A stretch of 64,000 nucleotides of DNA from Saccharopolyspora endophytica (GTDB lineage: Bacteria > Actinomycetota > Actinomycetes > Mycobacteriales > Pseudonocardiaceae). Below the pieces are notes generated by a model. The model was not told the DNA's origin and ran no database searches. It worked only from the letters and a program-made list of their open reading frames with translations. A program made the translations under genes and the position numbers. This document shows, piece by piece, positions 44,002 to 52,198 of the stretch; positions within the stretch are counted from its first letter, which is position 1; each line of letters begins with the position of its first letter. Where the stretch lies: positions 85,656-149,655 of the forward strand of contig NZ_JAGPXE010000018.1 of NCBI RefSeq assembly GCF_018070075.1. The letters run 5' to 3'.

Positions 44002-45117
44002 TCACTCGTGCACGATGACCCCGCGGATGAGCTTTCCGTCCTTGAGGTCCTGGTAGCCCTCGTTGACCTGGTCGAGCGAGTACGTCTGGGTGATGAGCTC
44101 GTCGAGCTTGAGACGACCGGCGTTCCACAACCGCAGCAGCTTGACGATGTCGTACTGCGGGTTGCACGAGCCGAACTGCGCGCCCCTGATGACCTTCTCG
44201 TTGCGGGTGAACATCGCGCTGGGGAGCTGGATGGTCAGGTTCTCCGGGTTGGCCTGCCCGACCACGACGATGGTGCCGCCCTTGCCGACGATGTCGAAGG
44301 CCTGGCGGACGACGATCTCGTCCATGACGCCGACCGTCAGGATCGCTTGGTCGGCGCCTTGGCCCCAGGTCAGCTCGTTGACCTTGGCGGCGGCTTCGTC
44401 GGCGTCGGCGAAGGCGTGGCTCGCGCCGAGCTTGAGCGCGGTGTCGCGCTTGAACTCCACCGGGTCGACGACCACCACGTACTTGGCCCCGGCGTAGGCC
44501 GCGCCCTGCACGGAGTTGATGCCGACACCGCCCGATCCGTAGATGACCGCGGTGTCACCGACTTTCACGCCGCCCGCGTTGACCGCGGAGCCCCAGCCGG
44601 TCGGCACACCGCAGCCGGCGAGAACCGCCACCTCCAGCGGGAGCCACGGGTCGACCTTGACCGCCGAGCGGGCCGGGATCGTGGCGCGCTCGGAGAACGT
44701 GCCGAGCATGCACATCCCGCCCAGGTCCCGGCCGTCGCGGTGGTAGCGGAAGGTGCCGTCGGGCATGTGGCCCTTGAGGATGTTCGCGCCCAGGTCGCAC
44801 AGGTTCGAATGCCCGGAGGCGCAGTACCGGCAGATGCCGCAGCTGGGCATGAAGCTGCACACCACGTGGTCGCCGGGTTCGACGTGGGTCACGCCGGGCC
44901 CGACCGCCTCGATGATCCCGGCGCCCTCGTGGCCACCGACGATGGGGTACCGGGGCGCATTGCCGTAGACGCCGTCGGTCAGGTGGAGATCGGAGTGGCA
45001 CAACCCGGAGGCGGTGAACTTGATCCGCACCTCCCCGACGCGTGGTTCGTCGACGTCGAGTTCGACGATCTCGAATTCCTTGCTTCCCTCTTCCAGGACT
45101 GCAGCGCGGGTCTTCAT
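44002..45117 (-). CDS. Zinc alcohol dehydrogenase, NDMA-dependent type
   Basis: 371 residues from ATG 45117 (GAGG ahead). Catalytic zinc residues C40, H63 and E64 (GLCHSD, GGHEGAG); structural zinc C93, C96, C99, C107; nucleotide fold GSGGVGINSVQGA. The sequence style (SDLHLTDG, ILKGHMPDGTFRYHRDGRDLGGMCMLGTFSE) matches the actinobacterial family with tightly bound NAD that is assayed with NDMA as electron acceptor. Those enzymes often depend on mycofactocin, whose genes are not in this window. Divergent from the MmgE/PrpD operon. Confidence 0.9.
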   Translation of the reverse strand: MKTRAAVLEEGSKEFEIVELDVDEPRVGEVRIKFTASGLCHSDLHLTDGVYGNAPRYPIVGGHEGAGIIEAVGPGVTHVEPGDHVVCSFMPSCGICRYCASGHSNLCDLGANILKGHMPDGTFRYHRDGRDLGGMCMLGTFSERATIPARSAVKVDPWLPLEVAVLAGCGVPTGWGSAVNAGGVKVGDTAVIYGSGGVGINSVQGAAYAGAKYVVVVDPVEFKRDTALKLGASHAFADADEAAAKVNELTWGQGADQAILTVGVMDEIVVRQAFDIVGKGGTIVVVGQANPENLTIQLPSAMFTRNEKVIRGAQFGSCNPQYDIVKLLRLWNAGRLKLDELITQTYSLDQVNEGYQDLKDGKLIRGVIVHE

Positions 45118-45270
45118 CGATCACCTCTGCGGGCGTGGTGGAAGTGCGAGGACGCTGGTGGCGGGGCCGGGTGGTGCGCGGCCCGTTCCTGCGGTGACGT
45201 CGGTGCCGGCGGAGTCTGCGATTCGAGCCGGAGCGGGCACCGGCCAACTGCCGGGAACCGGCATTCAGAT

Positions 45271-45320
45271 ATGTACGGCCAAAGCTTCGCCAGTGTCTCG
45301 CCGGCCTTCGAGAGTGTCAA
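45271..45320 (-). promoter_or_regulatory. Promoter and operator for the alcohol dehydrogenase / lactonase pair
   Basis: Leftward TTGACA (complement of 45315-45320), 17-base spacer, GACACT (complement of 45292-45297), then TTGGCCGTACAT (complement of 45271-45282) 9 bases further on. An element just after the -10 box suggests repressor binding over the transcription start. Confidence 0.55.
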
Positions 45321-45375
45321 ACCGGAAATCGGAGAGATGCGTTCACGTCCGGGACGTTATCGCTGGAAGTGGGCG

Positions 45376-45415
45376 TTGACAGCCCGTGTTCGCGCTTGCA
45401 GGATTGGCCGTACAT
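45376..45415 (+). promoter_or_regulatory. Promoter and operator for the MmgE/PrpD operon
   Basis: TTGACA (45376-45381), 17-base spacer, CAGGAT (45399-45404), then TTGGCCGTACAT (45404-45415) touching the -10 box. It has the same element in the same relative orientation as the opposite promoter. ATG of the operon is 81 bases downstream. Confidence 0.6.
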
Positions 45416-45496
45416 TGTCGTCGACCTGCGCGGTGCTCCGCGGCGATCCCGGTTCCGGGCTCGCGTGGCACGGGCCGTGCGCGATCGGGAGCGCGG

Positions 45497-46726
45497 ATGG
45501 ACTCGGCCGCTGAGGCGCTGGCGCGATGGGCGCACGAACTCGTCCCCGATGCCGAGGACCTGGGGCTCGCGCAGCGCTCCTTGGTCGACACCCTCGCGGT
45601 CACCCTCGCCGCCCGCGATGACGACCTGGTGCGGATCTCCGCCGGGTTACCCGACGCGGCGCGCTGGGCTGCGGTCGGGCACGTCCTGGACTTCGACGAC
45701 CTGCACATGGAGTCCACCGCTCACATCAGCGTGGTGTGCGTGCCCGCGACGCTCGCGGCGGGCGGCGATGCGCGCGCCTACCTGGCCGGTGCGGGTGTCA
45801 TGGCGCGGATCGGGATGGCGCTGGGCTGGTCGCACTACGCGAGCGGGTGGCACGCGACCTGCACCGCCGGTGCGCCCGCTGCCGCCGTCTGCGCCGCCGT
45901 GGCTCTCGGGTTGTCGCGCGAGCAGATCGCGACGGCGATGGCCCTGGCGGTTCCGGCCGCCGGGGGAGTGCAGCGCGCGTTCGGGTCGTCGGGCAAGTCG
46001 TTGCAGGTCGGGTTCGCCGCGGATGCCGGTGTTCGCGCGGCTCGGCTGGCGGCCGCCGGGGCCACGGCCGACCCGACCGCGGTGGACGCCTGGCTGCGCC
46101 TGGTGGGAGGCGATCCCGAGCGGATCGACGTGAACGGACCCGCGGTTCCCGGTGGTCTGGCGATCAAGATGTTCCCCTGCTGCTACGCGCTGCAACGGCC
46201 GATCAGCGCGCTGCGCGAACAGCTCCCCGCGCCGATCACCCCGGCCGAGGTGACCGGGATCGAGGTGCGCACCCCGGCCTGCGCGGTGCAGCCGCTGATC
46301 CACCACCGCCCGAACACCGGTCTGCAGGGCAAGTTCAGCATGGAGTACGCCGTGGCCACCGCGTTGCTGGACCCCCACCCCGGCTTCGGCAGCTTCACGG
46401 ACCGGGCGGTCAACCGCCCCGAGGCCCAGCGCCTGCTGAAGCTCGTGAAGGTGACCGAAACACCCGGTGGTGACTGGCTTCTCGCCGGACAGGTCGCCAT
46501 CACCGCGACGCTGGCGGACGGGACGCGGCACGACGTCGCCCTGCAGTTCCCCCCGGGATCACCCGGACGCCCACCGTCCGAACAGGACATGACGGCCAAG
46601 ATCGCCGACTGCGGCGAGGACGTCCCAGCCTTGCTGTCCGATGTGGACTGGCATCGAGCTGCGGAACTCCTGGCCGAGCATCTTCCCGGGGAAGTCGTCC
46701 ACGACCAGGAGAAGGAACCCGCGTGA
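45497..46726 (+). CDS. MmgE/PrpD family protein (dehydratase / decarboxylase)
   Basis: 409 residues from ATG 45497 (GGGAG 5 bases ahead). PrpD-fold signatures are VGHVLDFDDLHMESTAHISV, GWHATCTAGAPAAAVCAAVALGL, GSSGKSLQVGFAAD and MFPCCYALQRPI. The family contains 2-methylcitrate dehydratase and cis-aconitate decarboxylase. The protein is slightly short for PrpD (about 450-480). It is coupled by GTGA overlap to an acyl-CoA dehydrogenase gene, which suggests a dicarboxylate or branched acid route rather than the propionate cycle. Confidence 0.88.
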   Translation: MDSAAEALARWAHELVPDAEDLGLAQRSLVDTLAVTLAARDDDLVRISAGLPDAARWAAVGHVLDFDDLHMESTAHISVVCVPATLAAGGDARAYLAGAGVMARIGMALGWSHYASGWHATCTAGAPAAAVCAAVALGLSREQIATAMALAVPAAGGVQRAFGSSGKSLQVGFAADAGVRAARLAAAGATADPTAVDAWLRLVGGDPERIDVNGPAVPGGLAIKMFPCCYALQRPISALREQLPAPITPAEVTGIEVRTPACAVQPLIHHRPNTGLQGKFSMEYAVATALLDPHPGFGSFTDRAVNRPEAQRLLKLVKVTETPGGDWLLAGQVAITATLADGTRHDVALQFPPGSPGRPPSEQDMTAKIADCGEDVPALLSDVDWHRAAELLAEHLPGEVVHDQEKEPA

Positions 46727-47880
46727 ACAGCCTCAACGAACAAGAGCAGGCCATCGTCGACACCGTCCGCGACTTCGTCGACCGCGATGTGCGCCCGGTG
46801 GCTCGCGAGCTGGAGCACGCCAACGACTACCCCGAGAAGCTGATCGAGCAGATGAAGCGGCTCGGCATCTTCGGCCTGGCCATCCCCGAGCCGTACGGGG
46901 AGGTCGCGGTGTCCACGGCGTGCTACGCACAGGTCACCGAGCAGCTCGCGCGCGGCTGGATGAGCCTGGCGGGGGCCATGGGCGGGCACACCGTGGTCTC
47001 CAAGCTGATCCACACCTTCGGCACCGAGCAGCAGAAGCAGCGCTACCTGCCGAAGATGGCCACCGGCGAGATCCGGGCGACCATGGCGCTGACCGAACCC
47101 GGCGGCGGCTCCGACCTGCAGGCGCTGACCACCAGCGCGCGCCGCGACGGCGATCACTACGTGATCAACGGTGCGAAGACCTGGATCACCAACGCCCGCC
47201 GATCGCAGCTGGTCGCACTGCTGTGCAAGACCGATCCGGACGCCGAACCCCGGCACCGGGGCATCAGCATCATCCTCGTCGAGCACGGCGAGGGGTTCAC
47301 GGTCTCCAAGGACCTGCCCAAGCTCGGTTACAAGGGCGTGGAGAGCTGCGAGCTGTCCTTCGACGACCACCGCGCACCCGTCGACGCGCTGCTCGGCGAG
47401 GAGGAAGGCCGCGGTTTCGCCCAGATGATGAAGGGCTTGGAGATCGGCCGCATCCAGGTCGCCTCCCGGGCACTGGGCGTGGCCCGCGCCGCGCTCGACG
47501 ACGCGCTGCGCTACTCCCAGGAGCGGGAGAGCTTCGGCAAACCGATCTGGAAGCACCAGTCCGTCGGCAACCACCTCGCCGACATGGCCACGCAGTACAC
47601 CGCCGCGCGCCAGCTGGTGCTGCACGCGGCCGACCGCTACGACAGCGGGCAGCGGTGCGACATGGAAGCGGGCATGGCCAAGCTGTTCGCCTCCGAGGCC
47701 GCGATGGAGATCGCCCTCAACGCGGTCCGCGTGCACGGTGGCTACGGCTACTCCACCGAGTTCGACGTGGAGCGCTACTTCCGGGACGCGCCGCTGATGA
47801 TCGTCGGCGAGGGCACCAACGAGATCCAGCGCAACGTCATCGCGTCCCAACTGGTCGCGCGCGGGGGACTCGATGGATGA
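46723..47880 (+). CDS. Acyl-CoA dehydrogenase
   Basis: 385 residues from GTG 46723, overlapping the upstream stop by 4 bases. FAD-dependent ACAD fold: ATMALTEPGGGSDLQAL, WITNARRSQLVALL, and the C-terminal catalytic region VHGGYGYSTEFDVERYFRDAPLMIVGEGTNEIQRN with Glu in GEGTNE at the catalytic base position of short/medium-chain enzymes. It oxidises a CoA thioester to the 2-enoyl-CoA; the CoA donor could come from the CoA-transferase at 48711. Confidence 0.93.
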   Translation: MNSLNEQEQAIVDTVRDFVDRDVRPVARELEHANDYPEKLIEQMKRLGIFGLAIPEPYGEVAVSTACYAQVTEQLARGWMSLAGAMGGHTVVSKLIHTFGTEQQKQRYLPKMATGEIRATMALTEPGGGSDLQALTTSARRDGDHYVINGAKTWITNARRSQLVALLCKTDPDAEPRHRGISIILVEHGEGFTVSKDLPKLGYKGVESCELSFDDHRAPVDALLGEEEGRGFAQMMKGLEIGRIQVASRALGVARAALDDALRYSQERESFGKPIWKHQSVGNHLADMATQYTAARQLVLHAADRYDSGQRCDMEAGMAKLFASEAAMEIALNAVRVHGGYGYSTEFDVERYFRDAPLMIVGEGTNEIQRNVIASQLVARGGLDG

Positions 47881-47928
47881 TCACCCCATGACCACCGCGA
47901 ATCCGGGACGACCGACGGGCCTTCGGGC

Positions 47929-48678
47929 ATGAGCACCAGGGAGCACGGCGGCGAAGCGGCGTACAAGGTCCTCGCCCGCGAACTGCGGCAGGCGATCCTG
48001 CAGCGCCGCTACGTCGACGGTACGCGGCTGCCCACCGAGGCGGAACTGGCCGACGAGTACGAGGTCAGCCGCCAGACGGTGCGCCGCGCCTTCCACGACC
48101 TCGTGGCCGAGGGCATGGTCTACCGCGTGCCCGGCCGGGGAACGTTCGCCGCGCCGCGCGACGGCCAGTACCTGCGCCAGTTCGGTTCCATTGAGGACCT
48201 CATGGGGCTGTCGCTGGACACCCAGCTCGAAGTGCTGCGGCCGCTGCGGCGCAAGGTCGACATCGACGCGGCCAGCAGGCTGCGCTTGGACAGCGACGTC
48301 GTGCACACCGTGGTCTTCCGCCGCACCCACGAGGGCGACTCCTTCTGCCACACGACGGTGCACCTGCACCCGGCGGCGGCCGCCGCGCTCGGCGACGTGC
48401 CGGAGCTGGGGCAGGCCGGGGCCGTCAGCGACGCCACGATCATCGGCCTGCTCGACACGCGGTTGCCGACGCCGATCGCCGAAGCCGAGCAGAGCATCAC
48501 GGCCGCCTCCGCGGATCAGACGCTCGCCGACGCGCTCGGGTGCGGCATCGGTGATCCGCTGCTGCGCGTCGACCGCATCTACCTCACCACCGATCAGCAG
48601 CCGGTCGAGCTGGCCATCAACCACTTCTTGCCCGAGCAGTACTCGTATCGCGTGAAACTCCGTCGCAGCACCCACTAG
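47929..48678 (+). CDS. GntR-family regulator with UTRA domain (HutC type)
   Basis: 249 residues. N-terminal winged HTH at about 12-75 (LPTEAELADEYEVSRQTVRRAFHDLVAEGMVYRVPGRGTF) and UTRA effector domain at about 95-245 (EAEQSITAASADQTLADALG...LLRVDRIYL). It is embedded in the operon after the acyl-CoA dehydrogenase, so it is a likely local repressor of the two mirrored promoters at 45271-45415. The effector would be an acid or its CoA ester; this is inference. Confidence 0.9.
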   Translation: MSTREHGGEAAYKVLARELRQAILQRRYVDGTRLPTEAELADEYEVSRQTVRRAFHDLVAEGMVYRVPGRGTFAAPRDGQYLRQFGSIEDLMGLSLDTQLEVLRPLRRKVDIDAASRLRLDSDVVHTVVFRRTHEGDSFCHTTVHLHPAAAAALGDVPELGQAGAVSDATIIGLLDTRLPTPIAEAEQSITAASADQTLADALGCGIGDPLLRVDRIYLTTDQQPVELAINHFLPEQYSYRVKLRRSTH

Positions 48679-48710
48679 CGCTGCGTCGTTCGACACCGGG
48701 AGGTAAGCCC

Positions 48711-49853
48711 ATGCTGCCGCTGGAGGGCATCGTCGTGGTCGCCCTGGAACAGGCCGTGGCCGCCCCGTTCGCGACCCGCCAGCTGGCCGACCTCGGCGCG
48801 CGGGTGATCAAGGTCGAACGGGCCGGCGGCGATTTCGCCCGCGACTACGACACCACGGTCAACGGGATGGCCAGCCACTTCGTGTGGCTCAACCGCAACA
48901 AGGAGAGCGTCGTCCTGGACCTCAAGTCCGATGAGGGGCGGCGGACGATGGACGAGCTGCTCGCCAGGGCCGACGTGTTCCTGCAGAACCTCGCGCCCGG
49001 TGCGGCGGCGAGGCTGGGCTTCGGCGCCGAGGAGCTGCGGTCCCGTCACCCGAGACTGATCGTCGGGGACCTGTCCGGCTACGGCAGCGACGGCCCGTAC
49101 CGCGACAAGAAGGCCTACGACCTGCTCGTCCAGTGCGAAGCCGGGCTGGTCTCCATCACCGGTGGCCGGGACGAGCCCGCGAAGTCCGGGATCTCGGTGG
49201 CCGACATCGCGGGCGGGATGTACGCCTACACCGGCGTGCTCACCGCCCTCTACGAGCGCGAACGCACCGGCGAGGGAAGCGCTTTCGAGGTCTCGCTGCT
49301 GGACGCGCTCGCGGAGTGGATGGGTTTTCCCTACTACTACACGGTGTACGGCGGCACGTCGCCTGCGCGCACCGGTGCGCGGCACGCCGCGATCGCCCCG
49401 TACGGCCCGTTCCGCACGGGAGGCGGAGCGCAGGTGTTCCTCGCGGTCCAGAACGACCGCGAGTGGCGGAAGCTGTGCGAGGCGGTGCTGGCGCTCCCCG
49501 AACTCGTCGAGGACCCGAGGTTCGCGACCAACCCCGATCGCGTCGACAACGAGCGGGAGCTCACCACGACGATCGAGACCGCGTTCGCCGAATTCGCGGC
49601 GGACGAGGTCGTGGCACGACTGGATCGCGCGCAGATCGCCAACGCCCGGATGCGCACCGTGGAGGAGTTCGCCGACCACCCGCAGCTCGCGGACCGGAAC
49701 CGCTGGCACGAGGTCGATTCGCCCGTGGGGCCCCTGCGAGCCCTGCAACCGCCGGTGACCCTCGCAGGCCGCGCACCCCGCATGGACCGCATCCCCGACG
49801 TCGGCGAGCACACCGACGCCGTCTTGGCAGAGCTCGACGACGACCCCGCCTGA
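48711..49853 (+). CDS. CaiB/BaiF-type (class III) CoA-transferase
   Basis: 380 residues from ATG 48711 (GGGAGG ahead). Class III CoA-transferase signatures are GARVIKVERAGGDFARDYD, WLNRNKESVVLDLK, DLSGYGSDGPYRDKKAYDLLVQCEAGL with the catalytic Asp137, and GGMYAYTGVLTALYERERTGEG. It moves CoA between carboxylic acids, here probably to activate the substrate of the acyl-CoA dehydrogenase. Last gene of the operon. Confidence 0.93.
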   Translation: MLPLEGIVVVALEQAVAAPFATRQLADLGARVIKVERAGGDFARDYDTTVNGMASHFVWLNRNKESVVLDLKSDEGRRTMDELLARADVFLQNLAPGAAARLGFGAEELRSRHPRLIVGDLSGYGSDGPYRDKKAYDLLVQCEAGLVSITGGRDEPAKSGISVADIAGGMYAYTGVLTALYERERTGEGSAFEVSLLDALAEWMGFPYYYTVYGGTSPARTGARHAAIAPYGPFRTGGGAQVFLAVQNDREWRKLCEAVLALPELVEDPRFATNPDRVDNERELTTTIETAFAEFAADEVVARLDRAQIANARMRTVEEFADHPQLADRNRWHEVDSPVGPLRALQPPVTLAGRAPRMDRIPDVGEHTDAVLAELDDDPA

Positions 49854-49951
49854 CGAGAGGTCGCGAACACCGGCTCGCCTTCGTCGTCCGTGCGGTGCGG
49901 TCCGGGGTGGCGCAGACTCGGGGGAGTGCCGTCCGGACTGGAGAGCGACGC

Positions 49952-50560
49952 ATGGGCAGGGTGATCAGCGACATCACGGTCTCGGCCGACGGGTACTCCG
50001 CCGGGCCGAACCAGAGCGAGCAGCGGCCGTTCGGCGAGGACGGCGGCGACGGCTGGGGCAGCGAGCTGCACGCGTGGATGTTCGACGGCGCCGACGAGAA
50101 CCGCGCCGAGATCGACCAGGTGGCCGCCGCGGGCGCGTTCATCATGGGCCGCAACATGTTCGGCCCGGTGCGCGGCGAGTGGGACCGCCCGTGGAACGGC
50201 TGGTGGGGTGACGATCCTCCGTTCCACGCGCCCGTTTTCGTCCTCACCCACCACGCGCGCGAACCGCAGCCGATGGACGGCGGCACCACGTACCACTTCG
50301 TCACCGACGGGATCGTGTCGGCGCTCGCCCAGGCGCGCGCCGCCGCAGGCCACCGCGACGTGGCGGTCCAGGGCGGCGCGACCACCATCAACCAGTACCT
50401 GGCCGCAGGTCTGGTCGACGAGCTGCGGCTGCACATCGTGCCGCTCACCCTCGGCGCGGGCACGCGGGTGTTCGAGGGCGTGCCACCGCTGAAGCTGGAG
50501 CAGGTGACCGCCCGAGGCGCGAGCCGGGTCACCCACGTGACCTACGCCGTGCGCCCCTGA
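49952..50560 (+). CDS. Dihydrofolate reductase / RibD C-terminal family protein
   Basis: 202 residues from ATG 49952. RibD_C/DHFR-like fold shown by GRVISDITVSADGYSAGPNQ, GAFIMGRNMFGPVRGEW, PVFVLTHHAREPQPMDGGTTYHFVTDG and VAVQGGATTINQYLAAGLVDELRLHIVPLTLGAGTRVFEG. Members are NADPH-binding reductases of unknown substrate, common in actinobacteria. The last 19 bases overlap the opposite CGNR gene. Confidence 0.9.
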   Translation: MGRVISDITVSADGYSAGPNQSEQRPFGEDGGDGWGSELHAWMFDGADENRAEIDQVAAAGAFIMGRNMFGPVRGEWDRPWNGWWGDDPPFHAPVFVLTHHAREPQPMDGGTTYHFVTDGIVSALAQARAAAGHRDVAVQGGATTINQYLAAGLVDELRLHIVPLTLGAGTRVFEGVPPLKLEQVTARGASRVTHVTYAVRP

Positions 50561-50820
50561 GACGGGCGGTTGCGGCTGGCGAAGGTGCGGGCCTTGTTGC
50601 GGTTGCCGCAGACCTGCATGGAACACCAGCGGCGGCTGCGGTTCTTGGTCGAGTCCCAGAACACCCACCCGCAGTCCTCGGCGGGGCAGCGCTTGACCCG
50701 CTCCACCTCCCCGGTGATCAGCACCGTGGCCAGCGCCACGACCAGCGTCGCGAGCGCGCGCGAGGCGCCGGGCAGTGGCGATGGACCGGTTCGACGGCGC
50801 GCGTTGTTGTGGCTGGCCAA
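50542..50820 (-). CDS. Short CGNR zinc-finger protein, possibly truncated
   Basis: The C-terminal part, VKRCPAEDCGWVFWDSTKNRSRRWCSMQVCGNRNKARTFASR (seen in pieces), is a complete CGNR zinc finger with four Cys. Normal family members are about 180-200 residues and begin with a separate ABATE domain (with a ..LCLDFVNT.. region); I find none in any frame upstream. TTG 50820 with GAGGAG 7 bases before it would give 92 residues. Either a minimal CGNR protein or the 3' remnant of a longer gene. CGNR proteins are probable transcriptional regulators. Confidence 0.6.
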   Translation of the reverse strand: MASHNNARRRTGPSPLPGASRALATLVVALATVLITGEVERVKRCPAEDCGWVFWDSTKNRSRRWCSMQVCGNRNKARTFASRNRPSQGRTA

Positions 50821-50904
50821 CGCCCAGCTCCTCGTCGAACCGGAGATGATCGACACGTGCCGCACCGGACGCTCGGTTGGCGAGGGTCCGGTGCGACGAC
50901 CTGC

Positions 50905-50930
50905 GCGGTAGGGCGTGGTGGGTCTACCGC
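50905..50930 (-). terminator. Hairpin at the end of the secreted-protein gene
   Basis: GCGGTAG and CTACCGC form a 7-base perfect stem around 12 bases, overlapping the leftward stop codon at 50924. A modest terminator candidate. Confidence 0.4.
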
Positions 50931-51934
50931 TGTTCGACGGTGGCGGCCCGAACACCTCCATCGCTGGACTGGGCGCACACCTCGGGCGGGTAGGCGCGGA
51001 CGTTGCGGTTGCGGACGGTCCAGGAGCCGTCGGCGGCGACGGTGGCGGTGCCCAGCGGGGCCGCACTGGTGTCGCAGGTGGTTCCGACGACGCCACCCCG
51101 GTAGACGCTCACCGTCTTCCCGGTTCCAGCGGGCGAGACCGCTCCGTTGACCCGCAGCTCGTTGGGCTTCCACTGGGCTCGCGTGGTGGCCACGACATCG
51201 GTGCCCTCCGCGGGAGCCCCCAAGATCTGCTCGGTTTCGATGATGGTCGCCTGGAGCGCGCCGCGCTCGGTGCTGTAGTAGCCCTCGGCTTCCAGGAGGA
51301 GTCCCTCATGACCCTTGAGGTCGGCGAAGGTCTTCTCGTCACCGGCGCCGTCGACGATCCTCGCCGGCCAGCGCGGGTCGCTGTTCAGCTCGACCTTCGC
51401 CCCTGCGACGGTGATGCTCTGCTCGTCGGGTGCCACGCCCATGAAGGACCCGACCAGAACGTTCTCGGCGAACTCGACGTACACCGATTCAGCCTCGAAG
51501 GTCACGCAGGACTGCGTCGGATCGTTCGGAGCGGGGGTGTAGGTGGCGGTGCCGTGCGCGATGCCGGTCGCGGCGCCCTCGATGGTGGGCAGCGCGGGGT
51601 TCATGAGGTCGGTCAACGTGATGTTGCCCGTCTCCTGGTCCAGGTTCTGGGTCTTGACCAGGAGCTCGTCCGGGATGTGCAACGTCGCACCGTTCACGGT
51701 CATGGTCCGGGCCGCTTCGTCGACATCCGAGATCTTGCCCTCGAACTCCCAGAAGTTCTCCGCGGGATCCGTGGGCGGGGCGTGGCTCACCGGGACCGCC
51801 GGTCCCTCCCCGCAGACGCCGGCGGCGGGTGCGACCCCGCTCCCGACACCGACCAACGCCGCAGCCAGACCGATGGACGCCATCGCCGCGACCGCACGCT
51901 GCCTCCTCCTCTGCGTCTTCCTCTTCAGCAACAT
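50924..51934 (-). CDS. Secreted protein with DUF5666-like repeats
   Basis: 336 residues from ATG 51934 (GAGGAGG ahead). Basic N-terminus MLLKRKTQRRRQR, hydrophobic segment at about 17-36 and cleavage near APAAG: a signal peptide. The mature part has two beta-rich blocks of the DUF5666/OB-like kind (FEGKISDVDEAARTMTVNGATLHIP at about 60; later SITVAGAKVELNSDP) and a C-terminal Ig-like segment (LRVNGAVSPAGTGKTVSVYRGG...). Three cysteines may form disulphides. Function unknown. Confidence 0.75.
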   Translation of the reverse strand: MLLKRKTQRRRQRAVAAMASIGLAAALVGVGSGVAPAAGVCGEGPAVPVSHAPPTDPAENFWEFEGKISDVDEAARTMTVNGATLHIPDELLVKTQNLDQETGNITLTDLMNPALPTIEGAATGIAHGTATYTPAPNDPTQSCVTFEAESVYVEFAENVLVGSFMGVAPDEQSITVAGAKVELNSDPRWPARIVDGAGDEKTFADLKGHEGLLLEAEGYYSTERGALQATIIETEQILGAPAEGTDVVATTRAQWKPNELRVNGAVSPAGTGKTVSVYRGGVVGTTCDTSAAPLGTATVAADGSWTVRNRNVRAYPPEVCAQSSDGGVRAATVEQR

Positions 51935-52198
51935 CTGGATCCTCCTCGGCCCGATGCGAGTGCTCATCGCTGCTTCCTCTGAAACATCGCGTGGTCCGAA
52001 AGTGACCCATCGACGTGAACCCCGGAAGCCCAGAAGAGGGTGGACCCCAGCCCCCCAAAAGTGGGGTGGTGCTCTCGGTGGTCAGCGGAGCTCCACGATG
52101 GTCGACCTCATCGGCCGAGCCCGGCCCCGGGCCCCGACGCGGTTTCCCCTCTCTTGGCATGGGTTTCGCGCCGGTGGCCAGGCGGGGATGTGGGAGCA

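Larger units (their letters stand above)
45118..45496. other. 379-base divergent promoter region with mirrored 12-base elements
   Basis: No gene. ATGTACGGCCAA (45271-45282) and its exact reverse complement (45404-45415) stand 121 bases apart, one next to each of two outward-facing promoters. Details are given in the separate entries for the two promoters. Confidence 0.7.

Noticed and set aside
40888..45513. Very long open + strand frame (about 1540 codons)
   Set aside because: It crosses several confident genes on both strands, has only low-complexity Arg/Ala/Gly/Asp-rich translation and no domain. It is a by-product of high GC content with strong third-position bias.
52044..52067. ACCCCA/TGGGGT hairpin downstream of the sialidase gene as a terminator
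   Set aside because: Only a 6-base stem, 130 bases past the stop; too weak to annotate.
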